Positions 1 to 10,232 are shown, numbered from the stretch's first letter. The stretch is 64,000 nt of DNA from Enterobacter sichuanensis (GCF_002939185.1 NZ_POVL01000022.1:1-64000), one strand, 5' to 3'. Made by a program: numbers and translations. The notes: generated by a model not told the origin, from the sequence alone.

Positions 1-1
1 G

Positions 2-292
2 TATACCCGCCTGGCTATCCTGGCTGGCGGTGTTAAGGTACCGAACACAGATTATGCAAAAGATTATGGGGCGGAATTATTACGTGCTGGGTTCAGTGAG
101 CTGCCGCCCGGTTCAACTTTAATTTCGGGCGATGTGGCTGTAATACAGCCGTACCCCGGTGGAAATGGCATAGGTCACATGACTATGTATGACGGTAAGC
201 AGTGGATTTCGGACTTTGTACAAAAAAGCATGTATCCGGGTCCAGGGTACCGAAAAATGCAACCCCCCTTTAAAATTTACAGGATGCATTGA
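2..292 (+). CDS. C-terminal part of a papain-fold (NlpC/P60 or CHAP-like) amidase-like protein; 5' end outside window
   Basis: An open frame enters from the left edge and stops with TGA at 290-292, giving the last 96 residues. The visible part contains GDVAV, then GHMTMYDG, then WISDF. This arrangement is typical of the region around the catalytic His of NlpC/P60 or CHAP amidases, where a GDV(A/I) strand precedes G-H-x-x-x-Y-D-G. The nucleophile Cys would lie upstream, outside the window. The next gene starts on the last base of the stop codon, so the two are translationally coupled. A peptidoglycan-cleaving effector resembling BPSL0067-type proteins is my inference, not something the fragment proves. 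Confidence 0.6.
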   Translation, partial: YTRLAILAGGVKVPNTDYAKDYGAELLRAGFSELPPGSTLISGDVAVIQPYPGGNGIGHMTMYDGKQWISDFVQKSMYPGPGYRKMQPPFKIYRMH

Positions 293-798
293 TGAAAAGG
301 ATATTTCTATCATTCGTTATGTTGCTGGTGGGATGTAGTTCGACTGCCAGTGATGATCAGGATGCGAAAGACGCTACTGAGTCATTTTATAAATCCTATC
401 TTTCCGCATTCGGTAGTGATGATGCCAGGCCTTATCCTGCCGATGAACTGCGTAAATATGTTTCCGCTGATACGATTGCCCGGATTGATGCCATTCAGGA
501 AATCTATGAACAAGAGTTAATAGAGTCTGACTATTTTACGTATACCCAGGATTATTCTCGCGAATGGATACCTGCGTTACGAGTGGAAAACGCAAGGCCA
601 TTTTTAAACGGTGAAGTAGTGCAGGTCATTGAGGGAGCCGGTGGAGGGAAAACCATGCACCTTGAAGTATTTCTGCGTCGTGAAGATGATGCATGGAAAA
701 TCTACCGCGTTCGTGACATAACGAATAATCACGAGCACCCAATATTTAATGCCGGAGCATTAACCCAAGCGAAAGCTGCAGCAGAAAGTGGGCTTTAA
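292..798 (+). CDS. Small secreted lipoprotein, possible immunity partner of the upstream amidase-like gene
   Basis: The product is 168 residues. It has a lipoprotein signal peptide with a lipobox ending at Cys15 (LVGC), so it should be lipid-anchored and face the periplasm. The rest is acidic, with a compact alpha/beta look resembling DUF3828-type or SnoaL/NTF2-like folds (helix with FYKSYLSAF, later strands LEVFLRREDDAWKIYRV). ATG at 292 is preferred over a TTG one codon earlier. It overlaps the upstream stop by one base, so the pair is probably one transcript. A periplasmic lipoprotein coupled to a cell-wall amidase is the usual layout of an effector/immunity pair. That role is inferred from context only. 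Confidence 0.7.
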   Translation: MKRIFLSFVMLLVGCSSTASDDQDAKDATESFYKSYLSAFGSDDARPYPADELRKYVSADTIARIDAIQEIYEQELIESDYFTYTQDYSREWIPALRVENARPFLNGEVVQVIEGAGGGKTMHLEVFLRREDDAWKIYRVRDITNNHEHPIFNAGALTQAKAAAESGL

Positions 799-817
799 GC
801 TGTAAAACACTCTTCCA

Positions 818-843
818 GCCTCGGTGCATGCCGGGGCTTTTTC
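818..843 (+). terminator. Rho-independent terminator after the lipoprotein gene
   Basis: A GC-rich hairpin (CCTCGG / CCGGGG with loop TGCATG and G-T pairing) is followed by a run of five T. It lies 20 bases after the lipoprotein stop and closes that transcript. Confidence 0.75.
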
Positions 844-920
844 TGGTGGAATGGACACTGCAATTGCCTCGTCACCCAAAGATTTCACTAATATCCTCCA
901 CGCAGTGCCCATACCATTCA

Positions 921-943
921 ACCCGCGCATCGGCGGGTTTTTT
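921..943 (+). terminator. Second hairpin with T-tract
   Basis: The stem ACCCGC/GCGGGT with loop GCATCG is followed by six T. No gene lies between it and the previous terminator. It may be a back-up terminator or a remnant of a lost gene end. Confidence 0.65.
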
Positions 944-1169
944 ATACCTTCCATTCAAGCTTCCCGTGCCGCTTTAAGCCCTGAGGAATAGGGAATTTCT
1001 GAGCAACAGGCATTTTTCCCGGATACGCGAGATCGAGAAGATGAATAGCGTTACGAGAAAATTGCCTGTTTTCACGGAAGTCAGAAAAGCTATCTCAAAA
1101 ATAGGCATTTCCGATGCATATTTTACTTTTCTCCTCTCTGTCATCACCGCTGCAACAAAATGCATTATT

Positions 1170-1182
1170 AATCAATGTATTG
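1170..1182 (+). promoter_or_regulatory. IHF binding site upstream of sufA
   Basis: The 13-mer AATCAATGTATTG matches the IHF consensus WATCAANNNNTTR at every fixed position. In E. coli, IHF bends the suf promoter so that OxyR bound upstream can activate it. The site is about 105 bases upstream of the Fur box. Confidence 0.75.
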
Positions 1183-1287
1183 AACAATTAAATCCATCCT
1201 GCCTGCATCCTGCCACAGGGTCTATGCTTAATAAAAGTAGGCAAAAAGGGCGGTTTAGCCGAATGCCCCTGCTGACAGAGGGTTGAA

Positions 1288-1304
1288 GTGATAATCGTTA
1301 TCAC
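1288..1304 (+). promoter_or_regulatory. Fur box at the suf promoter
   Basis: GTGATAA-TCG-TTATCAC is a perfect 7-3-7 inverted repeat that resembles the Fur consensus (GATAAT repeats). It lies 45 bases before the sufA start. Fur-Fe2+ represses suf in E. coli, and apo-IscR competes for an overlapping site. This supports induction under iron starvation. Confidence 0.85.
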
Positions 1305-1349
1305 TAACATGGTGTTATGCCCTGATGGCTTATCAGATGAGGTGGACCT

Positions 1350-1718
1350 ATGGAACTGCATTCAGAAACCTTTAATCCTGCCGATTTTAGCTGGCGCGGT
1401 TTAACGCTGACGCCCGCGGCGGCGGCACATATTCACGAGCTGGTGGCGAAAAAGCCCGAGATCCTCGGTGTGCGTCTTGGGGTCAAACAGACCGGTTGCG
1501 CAGGCTTCGGTTACGTTCTCGACACCGTCACCGAGCCCGAGAAAGATGACCTGGTGTTTGAGACGGACGGTGCAAAATTATTCGTCGCACTGCAGGCCAT
1601 GCCGTTTATCGACGGTACCGAAGTGGACTACGTCCGCGAAGGCTTAAACCAGTTATTCAAATTCCATAACCCGAAAGCCCAGAACGAATGCGGCTGCGGC
1701 GAAAGCTTTGGGGTATAG
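1350..1718 (+). CDS. sufA: Fe-S cluster assembly A-type carrier SufA
   Basis: The product is 122 residues, the size of E. coli SufA. It accepts an Fe-S cluster from SufBCD and passes it to target enzymes in the cytoplasm. The three cluster ligands of A-type carriers are present: Cys50 (in TGCAGFGY) and the C-terminal C-G-C pair at Cys114 and Cys116. ATG at 1350 follows an AGGTGG ribosome binding site. It is the first gene of a six-gene operon and lies 45 bases after the Fur box. Only 8 bases separate it from sufB. Confidence 0.97.
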   Translation: MELHSETFNPADFSWRGLTLTPAAAAHIHELVAKKPEILGVRLGVKQTGCAGFGYVLDTVTEPEKDDLVFETDGAKLFVALQAMPFIDGTEVDYVREGLNQLFKFHNPKAQNECGCGESFGV

Positions 1719-1726
1719 GCGGTACT

Positions 1727-3217
1727 ATGTCTCGTAATACTGAAGCAACGAGTGAAGTAAAGACCTGGAGCGGTGGACACCTCAACTATAAAGAGGGGTT
1801 CTTCACCCAGCTGCAGACGGATGAACTGGCGAAAGGCATTAACGAAGATGTCGTTCGGGCGATCTCGGCAAAACGTAACGAGCCCGAGTGGATGCTGGAA
1901 TTTCGCCTGAGCGCTTACCGCGCCTGGCTGGAGATGGAAGAGCCGCACTGGCTGAAAGCCCATTATGACAAGCTGAACTATCAGGACTACAGCTACTACT
2001 CTGCACCCTCCTGCGGCAGCTGTGATGACACCTGCGCCTCGCAGCCCGGCGCGGTGCAGCAGACCGGCGCGGAAAACAGCTTCCTCAGCAAAGAGGTGGA
2101 AGAAGCCTTTAACCAGCTGGGCGTGCCGGTTCGCGAGGGCAAAGAGGTGGCGGTGGACGCTATCTTTGACTCCGTCTCGGTGGCCACCACCTACCGCGAC
2201 AAGCTGGCCGAGCAGGGGATTATCTTTTGCTCCTTCGGCGAAGCGATTCACGATCATCCGGAACTGGTGAAAAAGTACATCGGGACCGTGGTGCCCTCTA
2301 ACGACAACTTCTTCGCGGCGCTCAATGCGGCGGTGGCCTCTGACGGCACCTTTATTTACGTGCCGAAAGGGGTACGTTGCCCGATGGAGCTCTCGACCTA
2401 TTTCCGCATCAATGCGGAAAAAACCGGTCAGTTTGAACGCACGATTCTGGTGGCTGACGAGGGTAGCTACGTCAGTTACATCGAAGGGTGCTCCGCCCCG
2501 GTCCGCGACAGCTATCAGCTGCATGCGGCGGTGGTAGAAGTCATCATCCATAAAGATGCCGAGGTGAAATACTCCACGGTGCAAAACTGGTTCCCGGGCG
2601 ACGGCAATACCGGCGGTATTCTGAACTTCGTCACCAAGCGTGCGCTGTGCGAAGGTGAAAACAGCAAGATGTCGTGGACCCAGTCGGAAACCGGGTCTGC
2701 CATCACCTGGAAGTACCCGAGCTGCATCCTGCGCGGCGATAACTCCATCGGTGAGTTTTACTCGGTGGCGCTCACCAGCGGGCATCAGCAGGCCGATACC
2801 GGCACCAAGATGATCCACATTGGTAAAAACACCAAATCGACCATTATCTCGAAAGGTATCTCCGCCGGGCACAGCCAGAACAGCTATCGCGGGCTGGTGA
2901 AGATCATGCCGACGGCGACCAATGCGCGAAACTTTACCCAGTGTGACTCGATGCTGATTGGCGCAGACTGCGGCGCGCACACCTTCCCGTATGTCGAGTG
3001 TCGCAACAACACCGCCCAGCTGGAGCATGAGGCGACGACGTCACGCATTGGCGAAGATCAGCTCTTCTACTGCCTGCAGCGCGGGATCAGCGAAGAGGAT
3101 GCCATCTCGATGATCGTCAACGGCTTCTGTAAGGACGTGTTCTCTGAACTGCCGCTGGAATTTGCCGTTGAAGCCCAGAAACTCCTCGCCATTAGTCTTG
3201 AACACAGCGTCGGTTAA
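1727..3217 (+). CDS. sufB: Fe-S scaffold complex subunit SufB
   Basis: The product is 496 residues (E. coli 495). SufB is the scaffold subunit of SufBC2D, on which new Fe-S clusters are built from sulfur delivered by SufS/SufE. Cys406 (in TQCDS) corresponds to the E. coli sulfur acceptor Cys405, and the conserved LEHEA histidine follows it. A cysteine-rich insert ([10 protein letters not shown]) in the N-terminal third is also kept. ATG at 1727 gives the family N-terminus MSRNTE; the open frame extends 13 codons upstream into sufA but has no suitable start. Confidence 0.97.
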   Translation: MSRNTEATSEVKTWSGGHLNYKEGFFTQLQTDELAKGINEDVVRAISAKRNEPEWMLEFRLSAYRAWLEMEEPHWLKAHYDKLNYQDYSYYSAPSCGSCDDTCASQPGAVQQTGAENSFLSKEVEEAFNQLGVPVREGKEVAVDAIFDSVSVATTYRDKLAEQGIIFCSFGEAIHDHPELVKKYIGTVVPSNDNFFAALNAAVASDGTFIYVPKGVRCPMELSTYFRINAEKTGQFERTILVADEGSYVSYIEGCSAPVRDSYQLHAAVVEVIIHKDAEVKYSTVQNWFPGDGNTGGILNFVTKRALCEGENSKMSWTQSETGSAITWKYPSCILRGDNSIGEFYSVALTSGHQQADTGTKMIHIGKNTKSTIISKGISAGHSQNSYRGLVKIMPTATNARNFTQCDSMLIGADCGAHTFPYVECRNNTAQLEHEATTSRIGEDQLFYCLQRGISEEDAISMIVNGFCKDVFSELPLEFAVEAQKLLAISLEHSVG

Positions 3218-3226
3218 GGAAAGCAC

Positions 3227-3973
3227 ATGTTAAGCATTAAAGATTTACAGGTTAGCGTGGAAGACAAAACCATCCTGCGTGGCCTCAATTTTGACGTCAA
3301 ACCGGGTGAAGTTCACGCCATTATGGGGCCGAACGGCTCCGGGAAAAGTACGCTTTCGGCGACGCTGGCCGGGCGTGAAGATTACGAAGTCACCCGCGGC
3401 TCGGTCGAATTTAATGGCAAAGATCTGCTGGAGATGTCGCCGGAAGATCGTGCGGGAGAGGGCATCTTTATGGCCTTCCAGTATCCGGTTGAGATCCCGG
3501 GCGTCAGCAACCAGTTCTTCCTGCAGACGGCACTGAACGCGGTGCGCAAGTATCGTGGCCAGGAGGCTCTGGATCGCTTCGATTTCCAGGATCTGATGGA
3601 AGAGAAGATCAAGCTGCTCAAAATGCCGGAAGATTTATTGACCCGCTCAGTCAACGTCGGCTTCTCGGGCGGCGAGAAAAAGCGTAACGATATTCTGCAG
3701 ATGGCGGTTCTGGAGCCCGAGCTGTGCATTCTCGATGAGACCGACTCCGGTCTGGATATCGACGCCCTGAAGATTGTCGCCGATGGCGTTAACGCGCTGC
3801 GCGACGGCAAGCGTTCGTTCATTATTGTCACCCACTACCAGCGCATTCTGGATTACATCAAGCCGGATTACGTCCACGTGCTTTATCAGGGACGTATTGT
3901 GAAATCCGGTGATTTCACGCTGGTTAAACAACTGGAGGAGCAGGGGTATGGCTGGCTTACCGAACAGCAGTAA
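3227..3973 (+). CDS. sufC: Fe-S assembly ATPase SufC
   Basis: The product is a 248-residue ABC-type ATPase without membrane domains; it energises SufBC2D. It has Walker A GPNGSGKS (34-41), signature FSGGEK (146-151) and Walker B CILDE (167-171). The signature and D-loop region (SGGEKKRND, DETDSGLD) are of the Suf type rather than the transporter type. ATG at 3227 follows an AAGGAA ribosome binding site, 9 bases after sufB. Its 3' end overlaps sufD by 26 bases, implying translational coupling. Confidence 0.97.
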   Translation: MLSIKDLQVSVEDKTILRGLNFDVKPGEVHAIMGPNGSGKSTLSATLAGREDYEVTRGSVEFNGKDLLEMSPEDRAGEGIFMAFQYPVEIPGVSNQFFLQTALNAVRKYRGQEALDRFDFQDLMEEKIKLLKMPEDLLTRSVNVGFSGGEKKRNDILQMAVLEPELCILDETDSGLDIDALKIVADGVNALRDGKRSFIIVTHYQRILDYIKPDYVHVLYQGRIVKSGDFTLVKQLEEQGYGWLTEQQ

Positions 3974-5219
3974 TGCGCTCCAGCAGTGGCACCGGCTGTT
4001 TGAAGCCCAGGGGGGGACACGTTCTGAGCAGGCGCAGCAGCATCTGCAGCAGATGCTGCGCCTCGGCCTGCCGACGCGTAAGCATGAGAACTGGAAATAC
4101 ACCCCGCTTGATGGCCTGTTGAACGGCGAATTTGTTTCTCGGCTGGCGGATATCAGCCCGGCCCAGCGTGATGCGCTGGCACTGAACGTTGATGCCCTGC
4201 GGCTGGTGTTTGTTGACGGGCAGTTCCGTCCTGAGCTGAGCGACAGTACTGAAGAGAGCGGTTATACGATTACCCTCGATGATGAACGCCAGAGCCTGGC
4301 GGCTCCCGTGCAGCCGGAGGTGTTTCTGCATCTTACCGAGAGCCTGGCGCAGAGCGTGACGCATATCCACGTTAAGCGTAACCAGCGCCCGGCAAAACCG
4401 CTGTTACTGCTGCATATCACCCAGGGGCTCGACGGTGACGAAATCAATACCGCGCACTATCGCCATCATCTTGAACTGGCGGAGGGGGCCGAGGCCACGG
4501 TAATCGAACATTACGTCAGCCTTAACGAGGTCAGGCACTTTACCGGATCGCGTCTGACGATGAATGTCGCCGCCAATGCACGACTTCACCACATCAAGCT
4601 GGCGTTTGAGAATGGGCAGAGTCACCACTTTGCCCATAACGATATTGTGCTGGCTCAGGATGCCGCAGCTTTCAGCCACAGCTTCCTGCTCGGCGGGGCG
4701 GTGCTGCGCCACAACACCAGCACCCAGCTCAACGGTGAAAACACCACGCTGCGCATCAACAGCCTGGCGATGCCGGTTAAATCAGAAGTGTGCGATACGC
4801 GCACCTGGCTTGAGCACAACAAGGGCTACTGCAACAGCCGCCAGCTGCACAAAACCATCGTCAGTGACAAAGGGCGCGCGGTGTTTAACGGCCTGATTAA
4901 CGTGGCGCAGCACGCCATTAAAACCGACGGGCAGATGACCAATAACAACCTGCTGCTAGGCCGCCTGGCGGAGGTGGACACCAAACCGCAGCTGGAGATC
5001 TATGCCGACGACGTGAAATGCAGCCATGGCGCCACGGTCGGAAGGATCGATGACGAGCAGATGTTCTACCTGCGTTCCCGCGGTATTGACCAGCAGGCGG
5101 CGCAGAAGATGATTATCTATGCGTTTGCCGCCGAACTGACGGAAGCGCTGCACGATGGTCAGTTAAAACAGCAGGTGCTGGACCGTATTGGCCTGCGTCT
5201 GCCTGGAGGCGAAGCATGA
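3948..5219 (+). CDS. sufD: Fe-S scaffold complex subunit SufD
   Basis: The product is 423 residues, identical in length to E. coli SufD. It is a beta-helix paralogue of SufB, forms the SufBC2D complex and is needed for iron delivery to the scaffold. The C-terminal KCSHGATVG contains the conserved His at the SufB/SufD interface. ATG at 3948 follows GGAGGAG inside sufC and yields the family N-terminus MAGLPN. It ends in a 4-base ATGA overlap with sufS. Confidence 0.96.
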   Translation: MAGLPNSSNALQQWHRLFEAQGGTRSEQAQQHLQQMLRLGLPTRKHENWKYTPLDGLLNGEFVSRLADISPAQRDALALNVDALRLVFVDGQFRPELSDSTEESGYTITLDDERQSLAAPVQPEVFLHLTESLAQSVTHIHVKRNQRPAKPLLLLHITQGLDGDEINTAHYRHHLELAEGAEATVIEHYVSLNEVRHFTGSRLTMNVAANARLHHIKLAFENGQSHHFAHNDIVLAQDAAAFSHSFLLGGAVLRHNTSTQLNGENTTLRINSLAMPVKSEVCDTRTWLEHNKGYCNSRQLHKTIVSDKGRAVFNGLINVAQHAIKTDGQMTNNNLLLGRLAEVDTKPQLEIYADDVKCSHGATVGRIDDEQMFYLRSRGIDQQAAQKMIIYAFAAELTEALHDGQLKQQVLDRIGLRLPGGEA

Positions 5220-6436
5220 GTTTTCCCGTCGAGAAAGTCCGGGCCGATTTCCCGGTTTTGACCCGTGAAGTCAACGGGCTGCCGCTGGCCTATCTGGACA
5301 GCGCCGCCAGCGCGCAGAAGCCGAATCAGGTGGTGGATGCGGAGGCGGAGTTCTATCGCCACGGTTACGCCGCCGTGCATCGGGGGATCCATACCCTGAG
5401 CGCGGAAGCCACCCAGCGCATGGAGAACGTGCGCACGCAGGTGGCCGCCTTTCTCAATGCCCGCTCGCCCGAAGAGCTGGTGTTTGTGCGCGGCACAACC
5501 GAGGGGATTAACCTTGTCGCCAACAGCTGGGGCAACGCCCAGGTACGCGCAGGGGATAACATCATCATTACCCAGATGGAGCACCACGCGAATATCGTGC
5601 CGTGGCAGATGCTCTGCGAGCGCGTTGGGGCGCAGCTGCGGGTGCTCCCGCTCAATGTTGACGGGACGCTGCAGCTTGAGCTGCTTGACGGCCTGCTGGA
5701 TGACCGCACGCGGCTGGTGGCGGTCACCCAGGTTTCCAACGTGCTGGGGACCGAAAACCCGGTCGCAGAGATCGTCGAGAAGGCCCATCTGGCGGGGGCG
5801 AAAGTGCTGATTGACGGCGCTCAGGCGGTGATGCACCACGCGGTTGACGTCCAGGCGCTGGACTGCGATTTCTACGTGTTCTCCGGCCACAAGCTCTACG
5901 GCCCGACCGGGATTGGCGTGTTGTATGTGAAAGAAGACATCCTGCAGGCGATGCCGCCGTGGGAAGGGGGCGGGTCAATGATCGCCACCGTTAGCCTGAC
6001 GGAAGGCACCACCTACGCCCTTGCTCCGTGGCGTTTTGAGGCGGGTACGCCCAACACCGGGGGCATTATTGGGCTGGGGGCGGCGGTTACTTACGTTTCG
6101 GCGATCGGCCTTGAGGCCATTCAGGAGTATGAACAGCTGCTGATGCACTATGCCCTTGCGGAACTTGCCAGCGTACCGGATCTGACCCTTTACGGCCCGC
6201 CTGACCGGCAGGGGGTGATTGCGTTCAATCTCGGGAAACACCATGCCTATGACGTGGGCAGTTTCCTCGATAATTACGGCGTAGCGGTCCGTACCGGGCA
6301 CCACTGCGCCATGCCGCTGATGGCGTTTTACCAGGTTCCGGCAATGTGCCGCGCATCGCTGGTGATGTACAACACAACGGAAGAGGTCGACAGGCTGGTG
6401 GCGGGGCTAAAACGCATCCATCAGCTGCTGGGCTAA
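5216..6436 (+). CDS. sufS: Cysteine desulfurase SufS
   Basis: The product is a 406-residue, PLP-dependent group II cysteine desulfurase that takes sulfur from L-cysteine as a persulfide and hands it to SufE. The PLP lysine is Lys226 (SGHKLYGP) and the persulfide Cys is Cys364 (TGHHCAMP); both numbers match E. coli SufS. The short active-site loop of group II enzymes is present, explaining the need for SufE. The start overlaps the sufD stop by 4 bases, and sufE follows 14 bases downstream. Confidence 0.97.
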   Translation: MSFPVEKVRADFPVLTREVNGLPLAYLDSAASAQKPNQVVDAEAEFYRHGYAAVHRGIHTLSAEATQRMENVRTQVAAFLNARSPEELVFVRGTTEGINLVANSWGNAQVRAGDNIIITQMEHHANIVPWQMLCERVGAQLRVLPLNVDGTLQLELLDGLLDDRTRLVAVTQVSNVLGTENPVAEIVEKAHLAGAKVLIDGAQAVMHHAVDVQALDCDFYVFSGHKLYGPTGIGVLYVKEDILQAMPPWEGGGSMIATVSLTEGTTYALAPWRFEAGTPNTGGIIGLGAAVTYVSAIGLEAIQEYEQLLMHYALAELASVPDLTLYGPPDRQGVIAFNLGKHHAYDVGSFLDNYGVAVRTGHHCAMPLMAFYQVPAMCRASLVMYNTTEEVDRLVAGLKRIHQLLG

Positions 6437-6450
6437 CAAAGAGGCGAAAG

Positions 6451-6867
6451 ATGGCAGATCTGCCGGACAAAGATAAATTACTGCGTAACTTCTCGCGTTG
6501 CGCAAACTGGGAAGAGAAGTATCTCTACATTATTGAGCTGGGACAGCGTTTACCGCCGCTCAGCGAAGAGGCGCATTGCCCGGAGAACAGTATTCAGGGC
6601 TGTCAGAGCCAGGTCTGGATTGTGATGGCGCAGTCGGATGACGGCACTATCGAACTGCGCGGCGACAGCGATGCTGCCATTGTTAAAGGGCTTATTGCGG
6701 TCGTTTTCATTCTTTATCACCAGATGTCGGCTCAGGATATTGTCGCGTTCGATGTCCGTCCGTGGTTTGAAAAAATGGCCCTGACCCAACACCTCACCCC
6801 GTCCCGTGCTCAGGGACTGGAAGCGATGATTCGCGCCATCCGCGCCAAAGCTGCAATCCTTAGCTAG
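6451..6867 (+). CDS. sufE: Cysteine desulfuration protein SufE
   Basis: The product is 138 residues, as in E. coli. SufE accepts persulfide sulfur from SufS on Cys51, which is present in the motif IQGCQS, and relays it to SufB. ATG at 6451 follows AGAGGCGAAAG and gives the family N-terminus MADLPDK; the open frame runs further upstream inside sufS. It is the last gene of the suf operon, with a hairpin 28 bases after the stop. Confidence 0.97.
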   Translation: MADLPDKDKLLRNFSRCANWEEKYLYIIELGQRLPPLSEEAHCPENSIQGCQSQVWIVMAQSDDGTIELRGDSDAAIVKGLIAVVFILYHQMSAQDIVAFDVRPWFEKMALTQHLTPSRAQGLEAMIRAIRAKAAILS

Positions 6868-6895
6868 ACTTACAGAACAGCATTCATTCTGTTTC

Positions 6896-6924
6896 GCGAG
6901 GTGGTTCCCGCCTCGCTGGTTTTT
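6896..6924 (+). terminator. Terminator of the suf operon
   Basis: The hairpin GCGAGG / CCTCGC with a 9-base loop is followed by TGGTTTTT. It lies between sufE and ldtE, so ldtE probably has its own promoter or relies on read-through. Confidence 0.7.
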
Positions 6925-6964
6925 CAGCTTTCTGGCATCCTGCCAGTGAATAAGGAATCTCAGC

Positions 6965-7978
6965 ATGAAGCGCGCGTCTCTCATAACTCTATTACTTATC
7001 AGTTCGCTCGGTGCCCTTCATTCGGCCCGCGCGACGGACTATCCATTGCCGCCCGCAGGCAGCCGTCTGATTGGGCAAAATCAAACCTACACGATACAGG
7101 AAGGGGATAATAAACTGCAGACCATCGCCCGCCGGTTTAATACTGCGGCGCAGGTGCTACTGGAGACGAACAATACTATTGCGCCGGTCAACCCTGCGCC
7201 GGGCACCGTCATTACCATTCCGTCGCAGATGCTGCTGCCGGACACGCCGCGCGAGGGGATTGTGGTGAACCTTGCCGAGCTTCGCCTGTATTACTTCCCA
7301 CCGGGGGAAAATATTGTTCAGGTCTTCCCGCTCGGTATTGGGCAGTTGGGGCTGGAAACCCCGGTCACCACTACGCGGGTGAGTCAGAAAATCCCTAACC
7401 CCACCTGGACGCCCACGCCGGGGATCAGAGCCCGCTCGCTGGAGCAGGGGATTAAATTGCCTCCTGTGGTCCCTGCCGGGCCAAATAACCCCCTGGGGCG
7501 CTACGCACTGCGTTTAGGCGTGGGTAATGGGGAATATCTCATTCACGGCACCAGCGCGCCGGACAGCGTCGGCCTGCGGGTCAGTTCCGGCTGTATGCGG
7601 ATGAATGCTCCGGACATTAAAGCCCTGTTCGAACAGGTGCGGGTGGGCACGCGGGTACAGATTATCAATGAACCCGTGAAGTTCTCCGTTGAGCCAGATG
7701 GTAAACGCTATATTGAAGTTCACCGTCCGCTGGCGCAGGTGGAGGGGGAAAACCCGCAGGTCTCGCCAATTAGCCATTCCGCCGACTTTGCGACCTTTGT
7801 GTCTCAGGCGGGAAGTGATAAAGCGCTTATTGATAAAGCCCTGTCACGTCGTGCCGGGATCCCGGTTGTGGTCTCCGCCGGTAACGGCCCGTCTGCCAGT
7901 AATAGTGTGTTGTCGGTGCAGAACAGTCGGGTGTCTGCTGCGGTTGCGGAAGATGAAGGGGAGAAGGTGACGCAGTAG
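6965..7978 (+). CDS. ldtE: L,D-transpeptidase LdtE (YnhG)
   Basis: The product is 337 residues (E. coli 334) and periplasmic. It has a signal peptide (cleavage near ARA-TDY, residue 23), a LysM-like peptidoglycan-binding segment (about 41-86) and a YkuD catalytic domain (about 97-235). The YkuD signature is complete: His194 in HGT, then S-S-G-Cys210-M-R. In E. coli LdtE makes 3-3 cross-links between meso-diaminopimelate residues in the cell wall. The C-terminal 80 residues are low in motifs. It is convergent with lpp. Confidence 0.95.
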   Translation: MKRASLITLLLISSLGALHSARATDYPLPPAGSRLIGQNQTYTIQEGDNKLQTIARRFNTAAQVLLETNNTIAPVNPAPGTVITIPSQMLLPDTPREGIVVNLAELRLYYFPPGENIVQVFPLGIGQLGLETPVTTTRVSQKIPNPTWTPTPGIRARSLEQGIKLPPVVPAGPNNPLGRYALRLGVGNGEYLIHGTSAPDSVGLRVSSGCMRMNAPDIKALFEQVRVGTRVQIINEPVKFSVEPDGKRYIEVHRPLAQVEGENPQVSPISHSADFATFVSQAGSDKALIDKALSRRAGIPVVVSAGNGPSASNSVLSVQNSRVSAAVAEDEGEKVTQ

Positions 7979-7993
7979 TGGTTTGACGCAGGC

Positions 7994-8024
7994 AAAAAAA
8001 ATGGCGCACAATGTGCGCCATTTT
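7994..8024 (-). terminator. Terminator of lpp (shared with ldtE side)
   Basis: A perfect hairpin (AATGGCGCAC / GTGCGCCATT) is flanked by A-runs on one side and T-runs on the other. It can stop both converging transcripts. On the minus strand it directly follows lpp. Confidence 0.9.
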
Positions 8025-8038
8025 ATTAACAGGTACTA

Positions 8039-8287
<249 letters not shown>

Positions 8288-8312
8288 CTAGATTGAGTTA
8301 ATCTCCATGTAG

Positions 8313-8358
8313 CGTTACAAGTATTACACAAACTTTTTTGGGTTGAGAATATTTTTTT
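8313..8358 (-). promoter_or_regulatory. lpp promoter
   Basis: Read on the minus strand, the sequence has an extended A/T-rich -35 area, a TAATACT -10 element (8321-8327) and a start near 8313. A leader of about 35 bases with the GAGGGTATTAATA ribosome binding region follows. This layout is that of the very strong E. coli lpp promoter. Confidence 0.8.
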
Positions 8359-8531
8359 GATGGGAATACACCTATTTTTGATCGTTCGCTCAAAGAAGCA
8401 CCGAATCAGCCCTTTTCGGGCAAAAATCTAAGGAAAAAAAGGCATTTATCATCGGATTCATCTTAGATAATTCGCAATTAAATAGAAAAACCCGATTTGC
8501 AATTTGAATGAGTTTGGCTAATGCCGGGAAT

Positions 8532-8559
8532 AAAAAAAGCGCCCAATGGGCGCTTTTTA
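8532..8559 (-). terminator. Terminator of pykF
   Basis: The hairpin AAAGCGCCCA / TGGGCGCTTT is followed on the minus strand by a T-run. It lies 25 bases after the pykF stop. Confidence 0.9.
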
Positions 8560-8584
8560 TCCAAATTAATTCGCTCGGGAATTA

Positions 8585-9997
8585 TTACAGCACGTGAACA
8601 GATGCGGTATTGGTGGTTCCGCTTGGTACCAGGGCACCAGAAACCATTACCACAACGTCGCCTTTCTGAGCCAGACCGCTTTCCAGAGCCAGTGCTTTAC
8701 CCTGAATGTAGAAATCGTCGGTAGAGGCGATCTCTTTAACCAGGTGCGCAACTACGCCTTTGCTCAGTACCAGCTGACGAGCGGTAGTTTCGTTGGTGGT
8801 CAGGGCCAGGATGGTCGCATCCGGGAAGTATTTACGCACGGCGCGCGCAGATTTACCGCCCTGGGTCGCGACCACGATCAGTGGCGCTTCCAGTTTCTCA
8901 GCAGTTTCTACCGCACCGCGGCATACTGCTTCGGTGATACGCAGCTTGCGGCTGTCGTTGTTAAAGTCCAGACGGCTGGTCATCACGCGGTCAGTACGTT
9001 CGCAGATGGTCGCCATGATGCCGACCGCTTCCAGCGGGTATTTCCCTTTCGCGGATTCACCGGACAGCATCACCGCATCGGTACCGTCGAGGATGGCGTT
9101 TGCCACGTCGCCTGCTTCTGCGCGGGTTGGGCGTGGGTTCTTGATCATGGAGTCCAGCATCTGCGTTGCGGTGATAACCACTTTACGCGCGCGAACACAC
9201 TTCTCGATCATCATCTTCTGCGCGAAGATCACTTCTTCAACCGGGATTTCAACGCCCAGGTCGCCACGTGCAACCATGATGCCGTCAGACGCTTCGAGGA
9301 TTTCGTCGAAATTGTTCAGGCCTTCCTGGTTTTCAATTTTGGAGATGATCTGGATCTTCTCGCCGCCGTGCGCTTTCAGGTGCTCACGGATTTCAACCAC
9401 GTCAGAACGTTTACGGATGAAGGAGGCGGCAACGAAGTCAACGCCTTGCTCGCAGCCGAAGATCAGGTCCTGCTTGTCTTTTTCAGCCAGCGCTGGCAGC
9501 GCGATGGAGACGCCTGGCAGGTTAACGCCTTTGTTCTCACCCAGGTCGCCGTTGTTCAGCACTTTACAGATAACTTTGTTACCTTCGATAGCGGTGACTT
9601 CCATCCCGATCAGACCATCGTCGACCAGTACGGTGTTCCCGACGGACAGGTCGCTGGTGAAGCCTTCATAGGTCACTGCAACGATTTCGCTGTTACCGAC
9701 CACAGACTTGTCAGTGGTGAAGGTGAAGGTCTGGCCCGCTTTCAGAGAGACGTCATTACCGCCTTCCAGTTTGATGGTACGGATTTCAGGACCTTTGGTA
9801 TCCAGCAGGATGGCGGCTTTTTTACCGGTCTTGCTCATCACGTTGCGCAAGTTCTGGATGCGCTGGCCGTGCTCAGCGTAATCACCGTGGGAGAAGTTCA
9901 GACGCATCACGTTCATGCCGGCATCCAGCATTTTGCTCAGCATCTCTTCAGATTCGGTTTTCGGGCCGATAGTACAAACAATTTTCGTCTTTTTCAT
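8585..9997 (-). CDS. pykF: Pyruvate kinase I (fructose-1,6-bisphosphate-activated)
   Basis: The product is 470 residues, the exact length of E. coli PykF. It makes pyruvate and ATP from phosphoenolpyruvate and ADP in the cytoplasm. Visible features are the N-terminal [10 protein letters not shown], the active-site region [10 protein letters not shown] (catalytic Lys), the [12 protein letters not shown] loop and the C-terminal allosteric domain starting near [13 protein letters not shown]. The gene is monocistronic, with its own terminator and a Cra-like operator in the leader, fitting repression by Cra during gluconeogenesis. Confidence 0.97.
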   Translation of the reverse strand: MKKTKIVCTIGPKTESEEMLSKMLDAGMNVMRLNFSHGDYAEHGQRIQNLRNVMSKTGKKAAILLDTKGPEIRTIKLEGGNDVSLKAGQTFTFTTDKSVVGNSEIVAVTYEGFTSDLSVGNTVLVDDGLIGMEVTAIEGNKVICKVLNNGDLGENKGVNLPGVSIALPALAEKDKQDLIFGCEQGVDFVAASFIRKRSDVVEIREHLKAHGGEKIQIISKIENQEGLNNFDEILEASDGIMVARGDLGVEIPVEEVIFAQKMMIEKCVRARKVVITATQMLDSMIKNPRPTRAEAGDVANAILDGTDAVMLSGESAKGKYPLEAVGIMATICERTDRVMTSRLDFNNDSRKLRITEAVCRGAVETAEKLEAPLIVVATQGGKSARAVRKYFPDATILALTTNETTARQLVLSKGVVAHLVKEIASTDDFYIQGKALALESGLAQKGDVVVMVSGALVPSGTTNTASVHVL

Positions 9998-10201
9998 GAC
10001 AGTCTTAGTCTTTAAGTTGGGAAGGATATGGAAATCTCGCTCCGGGGGCGCACCGCCGCGGAGTCAAACCTGTGTTGCAAAAGAGTATATGACACGCACT
10101 AAGGATAGGAGACATCAAATGAGCGTGCAGAAGAAAGTGTGCCTGAGTGACAGCCCAACGAAGGAGAGGAGAAGTTGTACGTTGTTTTTTGTATTCCAAG
10201 C

Positions 10202-10217
10202 GCTGAAACCATTCACC
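10202..10217 (-). promoter_or_regulatory. Cra (FruR) operator in the pykF leader
   Basis: GCTGAAACCATTCACC contains the imperfect palindrome TGAAAC-CATTCA, close to the Cra consensus (TGAAWCGNTTNA type). It lies just downstream of the predicted pykF start point, which suits repression by blocking transcription. Cra control of pykF is known in E. coli. Confidence 0.6.
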
Positions 10218-10232
10218 AGGGGCCAGGCGCGC

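Larger units (their letters stand above)
944..1349. other. Non-coding region between the amidase/lipoprotein pair and sufA
   Basis: About 400 bases with no convincing gene: the short open frames here lack good ribosome binding sites. The right half is the suf control region, with the IHF and Fur sites listed separately. In E. coli an OxyR site lies further upstream; I could not place one by eye. Confidence 0.6.

Noticed and set aside
1041..1286. Open frame of 81 codons before sufA, and a search for RydB sRNA or ydiH
   Set aside because: The frame overlaps the IHF/Fur control region and lacks a convincing ribosome binding site. No YdiH-like protein is present, and I cannot recognise a RydB homologue by eye.
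1628..3028. Long open frame opposite sufA/sufB (466 codons, minus strand)
   Set aside because: It is the antisense shadow of sufB, in high-GC codon phase. The product lacks any family motif and the plus strand is unambiguously sufAB.
8594..10015. Long open frame opposite pykF (473 codons, plus strand)
   Set aside because: It mirrors pykF almost exactly. Its residue composition (rich in His, Phe and Gln) is typical of antisense translation.
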